Assembly (NCBI GenBank): GCA_963777695.1
Contig: CAVZRC010000005.1
Location: forward strand, 682,001 to 746,000
DNA from: CAVZRC01 sp963777695
GTDB lineage: Bacteria; Planctomycetota; Planctomycetia; Isosphaerales; Isosphaeraceae
Reading direction: 5' to 3'
Length of the DNA: 64,000 nt
Part shown: in pieces, positions 61,018 to 64,000 of the stretch
Numbering within the stretch: position 1 is the first letter of the stretch
Layout of the letters: each line of letters opens with the position of its first letter
The notes under the pieces: model-generated
Seen by the model: only the letters and a program-made list of their open reading frames with translations
What the model was told of the DNA's origin: nothing
Database searches by the model: none
Position numbers and translations under genes: made by a program

Positions 61018-62195
61018 TCAGGCCGAGCAGAATTCGACGGCGGTCGCCGCGTACAGCAGGGCGACGCGGACCAGGTCGTCGATCTCGACCCATTCCTCCA
61101 CGGTATGCTGCCCGCCCGCTCGGGGTCCGTGGCTGATCGCCGGGATGCCCCCGAGTGCGCTGAAGCTGTTGCCGTCGTCGACGAACGGCTTGGACCCGAG
61201 GGGCAATGGGGCTCCCGAGATCGTCCCATAACACCGCTGGAACGACGCGACCAACGGGTCGTCGGGATCGAGTGTGAAGGCGTCGCGGATCAACATCCAC
61301 CGGAGATCGACGGCGGTCCGGGACTCATGGGCCAGGCGGTCGAGGCGTTCGCGGAAGTCGCGCTCGACGGCGGCGGGATCGGTCCCGGGCAGCCAGCGGC
61401 GAGTCCCTTCGAGCCAGGCTTCCCGGGGATACTGATTATAGATCTCTCCGGAGTGGATCTGGCCGATGAAGACGCTGGCCGGCCCGCAGACGGGATGGGG
61501 CGATGAGCGGAGGTCGTCGTCGAGGCGGCCAAGCTGCGCGACCAGCTCGGCCGCGGCCGCGATCACGCTCGGCTCGCCGGGGGGCCGCATGACCTCGTGG
61601 ACCGGCGTCCCCTGCCGGCGGATGGTGGCCTTCCAGGTTGCCGAGCCCCGTCCGGCGACCGGCAGCACGTCGCGGAGCGACTCCGGGATCAAGACGGCAT
61701 CGCCCTTGTGGCCGTCGCGGATGAGCTGATCGAGCTGATGGCTATCGCCCCAGGGGGCTTCGTGCAGGTCGTGAGCCGTCAGGAGGACCGAGCCCGCCGG
61801 CACGCCCGGGCATCGCGGAGGGCCCGGACCGCCTCGACCGCGGCAGCGATCCCCGCCTTCATGTCCGACGAACCACTGCCGGTGATCCGGGCGCCCTCGA
61901 CGTTCGGCGGGATGAAGGGCAGATGCACGGTGTCGAGATGGCCGTCGAACTGGAGGGTCGGGCCCGGCCGGCCGCTCTCGAATCGGATCGAGACCGCCGG
62001 GGCGGTCGGGTGGCCGCCGTCGAGCCGTTGCACTTCGAAGCCCTCGGACGTGAGGATCTCGGCGAATCGGTCGCTCACCGCCCCGGCATCGCCGGTCGGG
62101 CTCGGCACTTCGATCAGCCTCAGCGCCGTCTCGATCAGCCTCGGGCGATTGATGTGGGGTTTCAGGCGTTCGATGATCGCGGTTGTCGTGTCCAT
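61018..62195 (-). CDS. M20 family peptidase/deacylase (ArgE/DapE-like), one frame break
   Basis: About 393 residues after one base is restored near 61805 (RALRDA / VPAGSVLLTAH). Zinc-site motifs: LQFDGHLDTVHLPF (His/Asp), GSGSSDMKAGIAAAVEA (bridging Asp), HDLHEAPWGD (the Glu-rich general-base region appears as EAPWG), and FSALGGIPAISHGPRAGGQHT with the late His, then EEWVEIDDLVRVALLY. The dimerisation lid lies between ~190 and 290. ATG 62195 is the start of MDTTTAIIERLKPH. Family members hydrolyse peptide or acyl-amide bonds of amino acid derivatives; exact substrate unknown. Confidence 0.87.
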
Positions 62196-62275
62196 GGCCG
62201 ATCATTGTAACCGACCGTCCGTTACGCCTCCAGAAGCCACAGATCATGGTTGTTCTCGACCCGGACAATGGGCCG

Positions 62276-63319
62276 TCAGACCTGTCGGATGCGGATTCCC
62301 ATCCCCGCGAGGATAGCGACCATCTCGCTCTGGAGTCGCTCCGAATCGGTGAGCCTCCGCTTCAAGTGCTCGACCTCGATGCGTAAACCCCGGAGTTCGT
62401 AGGCTGGAGTGGTCTTCGGCTCGGGATGGGATGGCGAGGTGTCGTCGTAATCCGTGATCTCCCAAAGGTCTTCGAGCGACCCGTGGGGTAATACAGTCCG
62501 ATCCGTCTCCAGCGGCGGCACCGGGTGCATCGGTGCGGTCGACTCCGATCGCAGGCGAGCCAGTTCCTCGAGGAGTCCTTGGTTTCGCTCCTGGTACTCC
62601 GCACATAATCGCTTGTTGGACTCGTAGAGATCCTGGAGTTCCTCGTTCCGCGCGGCGAGCCCGACGAGCTCGGCCTCGACGCGGGCCAGTTCCTCGCGCT
62701 CGGTGCGCTCGTCCTCCTCGAAGGCCCGGCGGATTTCATCGATTCCCAAGCGGAGCCGATCGCACTCGGCCCGGAGTTGATCGGCTTCGGACCGGAGCCG
62801 ATCGGCCTCAGCCAGCGCCGCCTCTCGAGCGAGTCCCATTTGTTCCTGCTCGGCTCGCGCGGCGTCGAGCTCCAGGCCGCGTTGCTCGAGCCGATCGGCG
62901 AGTTGGGCGTGCTCGGACTGGAGTCCTCGATATGCGGACTGGAGCCGGTCGTACTCGGCTTGTCCGGGACCATTGACGGTCGAATTCGACGGCCCCTCTG
63001 CCGGGGGCAAGACGAGGAACATCCGCTCGCATTCCTTGCAGATCACGTTGTTACCAATGTATTGGCGCCGGACCCTCAACGTGGCCTGACAGTTCGGACA
63101 CGTCGCGATGATCCGATCCTCCGGAAGCGGCGCCGGTGTCCCGGCAACGACCTCGCCCTCTCCGAAGGCCGAGGTGCCCGGTTCGTCGCGCTCTTCCCCC
63201 AGGAACTGCCGGCTGCATTGCTTGCAGGCCACAGGCTGGCCGAGGTAGACGCGACGGACCTTCAGGCCAGTCGAGCAGTGGGGGCAAACGGCGACGAAGT
63301 GCGTCTGAGTGGCGTTCAT
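62276..63319 (-). CDS. Zinc-ribbon/coiled-coil protein (paralogue of next gene)
   Basis: A ~347-residue protein. ATG 63319 opens MNATQTHFVAVCPHCSTGLK. Two CxxC zinc ribbons: CPHC...CKQC (residues ~11-34) and CPNC...CKEC (~71-94). Residues ~115-270 are a long coiled coil with heptads (EQRGLELDAARAEQEQMG, RLRSEADQLRAECDRLRLG, ERTEREELARVEAELVGLAA). The C-terminus LKRRLTDSERLQSEMVAIL then GMGIRIRQV closely resembles that of the neighbouring partial gene. Likely a cytoplasmic structural or regulatory protein; no catalytic motif. Confidence 0.8.
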   Translation of the reverse strand: MNATQTHFVAVCPHCSTGLKVRRVYLGQPVACKQCSRQFLGEERDEPGTSAFGEGEVVAGTPAPLPEDRIIATCPNCQATLRVRRQYIGNNVICKECERMFLVLPPAEGPSNSTVNGPGQAEYDRLQSAYRGLQSEHAQLADRLEQRGLELDAARAEQEQMGLAREAALAEADRLRSEADQLRAECDRLRLGIDEIRRAFEEDERTEREELARVEAELVGLAARNEELQDLYESNKRLCAEYQERNQGLLEELARLRSESTAPMHPVPPLETDRTVLPHGSLEDLWEITDYDDTSPSHPEPKTTPAYELRGLRIEVEHLKRRLTDSERLQSEMVAILAGMGIRIRQV

Positions 63320-63608
63320 GCAAGCAAGTTCCCCTGCATCTGGGCCAACCACCATCAATTCTTGGGCCGATTATGACTATTGCGTGAAGACGTGCTACGT
63401 TTTTCGATCTTTCCAGGATCATGCACACTTTTCAAGCGTCCGGTCGCCGATCGGCGACGGATCCTCGATCGACTCGTACGAGCCGCGCGAGGGCAGGCCT
63501 TGGTAGTTCGTCGGCGAGTTGCGGATGGGACAGGTGAGTTCGCGCGGCATCGCGCCTCTCAACCTGCCGGACAAGCCCGAGAATCCCGAGGATATGCACG
63601 ACCAGCAC

Positions 63609-64000
63609 TCAGGTCTGGCGGACCTTGATTCCGAGTCCCCTGAGGATGCCCGACATCTCGCGATGGAGCCGATCCGCCAGGTCGAGCTTCCGGTTCAGGC
63701 TCTCGATCTCGGCGCGGGCGGCCTGGAGCTCCTCCTCGGAAGCCAGGGTCGGCAGCGACGATCGGAACCTGTCGAGTTCGGCCTGGAGGTCCTGGTTTCG
63801 CTCGCGAAGTTCCATGGACGACCGTTGGACGGCCTCGTGGAGATCCTGGATTTGCCGGCGATGTTCGGACATCTCGGTGAGCTCCGCATCGCGTCGGCCG
63901 ATCTCGTCGCGCCGGCGCTGTTCGGCTTCGTCGAGGGCCACGCGCAGGGCCTGGACCTCATCGAGAAGCCGGTCCCGCTCGGCCAGGATCGGCTCGCTGC
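63609..64000 (-). CDS. Paralogue with coiled coil, cut by window edge
   Basis: The frame is open from 63609 to the window end, 130 codons, and continues upstream outside the window. It is a coiled coil (LAERDRLLDEVQALRVALDE, SMELRERNQDLQAELDRFRS, RAEIESLNRKLDLADRLHRE) ending MSGILRGLGIKVRQT, matching MVAILAGMGIRIRQV of the gene at 62276-63319. So these are tandem duplicates that have diverged. Its own zinc ribbons, if any, would lie off the window. Confidence 0.75.
   Translation of the reverse strand, partial: SEPILAERDRLLDEVQALRVALDEAEQRRRDEIGRRDAELTEMSEHRRQIQDLHEAVQRSSMELRERNQDLQAELDRFRSSLPTLASEEELQAARAEIESLNRKLDLADRLHREMSGILRGLGIKVRQT

Overview
The window looks like a GC-rich planctomycete chromosome, most probably from the Isosphaeraceae (Singulisphaera/Paludisphaera-like). 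The lineage call rests on gene content: a DUF1549/DUF1553 cytochrome-like protein paired with a DUF1501 protein, LEPR-xLL-type sorting motifs at the N-termini of large surface proteins, DUF3634, sulfatase, TPR and SPY/GT41-type glycosyltransferase genes, and an ISAzo13 ('Rhodopirellula') type transposase. No rRNA, tRNA or CRISPR array was found.

Layout. (i) 0-8.6 kb is a peptidase/STAND island on the minus strand: a frame-broken caspase-fold (C25/CHAT-like) protease, then a 1582-residue CHAT-STAND-WD40 protein translationally coupled to a gene split by a complete ISAzo13-type element. Removing the element and one 5-bp target duplication restores one open frame. (ii) 8.6-16 kb is mostly housekeeping: selenium-binding protein, DUF2784, galK, metK, two small unknowns, Uma2 and a rhomboid protease. 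(iii) 16-29 kb on the plus strand holds a Gfo/Idh oxidoreductase, a sugar isomerase-like protein, a GT2 glycosyltransferase, a PIN toxin module, a TPR metallopeptidase, a sulfatase, MazG-like protein, and a membrane protein with an ABC ATPase; PhyH and an unknown gene lie on the other strand. (iv) 30-42.8 kb has secreted/surface proteins (LEPR-xLL protein, DUF3634, DUF1501, DUF1549, a ~1600-residue beta-helix/Ig-repeat protein). (v) 42.9-49.2 kb is the most interesting locus: a LodB/QhpG-like flavoprotein diverges from three genes coupled by 4-bp stop/start overlaps, namely a LodA/GoxA N-domain-like protein, a QhpD-like SPASM radical SAM enzyme, and a LodA/GoxA C-domain-like protein fused to a ferritin-like di-iron domain. 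It looks like a split quinone-cofactor oxidase with its own maturation machinery. (vi) 49-64 kb is mixed: membrane glycosyltransferase-like protein, zeta-toxin remnant, methyltransferase, AlkD-like protein, TPR-GT41, creatininase, lipoprotein, TrkA-type channel, class III aminotransferase, M20 peptidase and two tandem zinc-ribbon/coiled-coil paralogues.

Data quality. At least 20 reading-frame breaks occur in 18 otherwise well-conserved genes, including metK. Almost all look like loss of one base in a short homopolymer or two bases in a CG/GC run, so most are probably assembly or consensus indels rather than real pseudogenes. The true pseudogenes I would defend are the IS-split gene and the zeta-toxin fragment. 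Gene coordinates below span the whole broken gene and each entry states where the frame changes.
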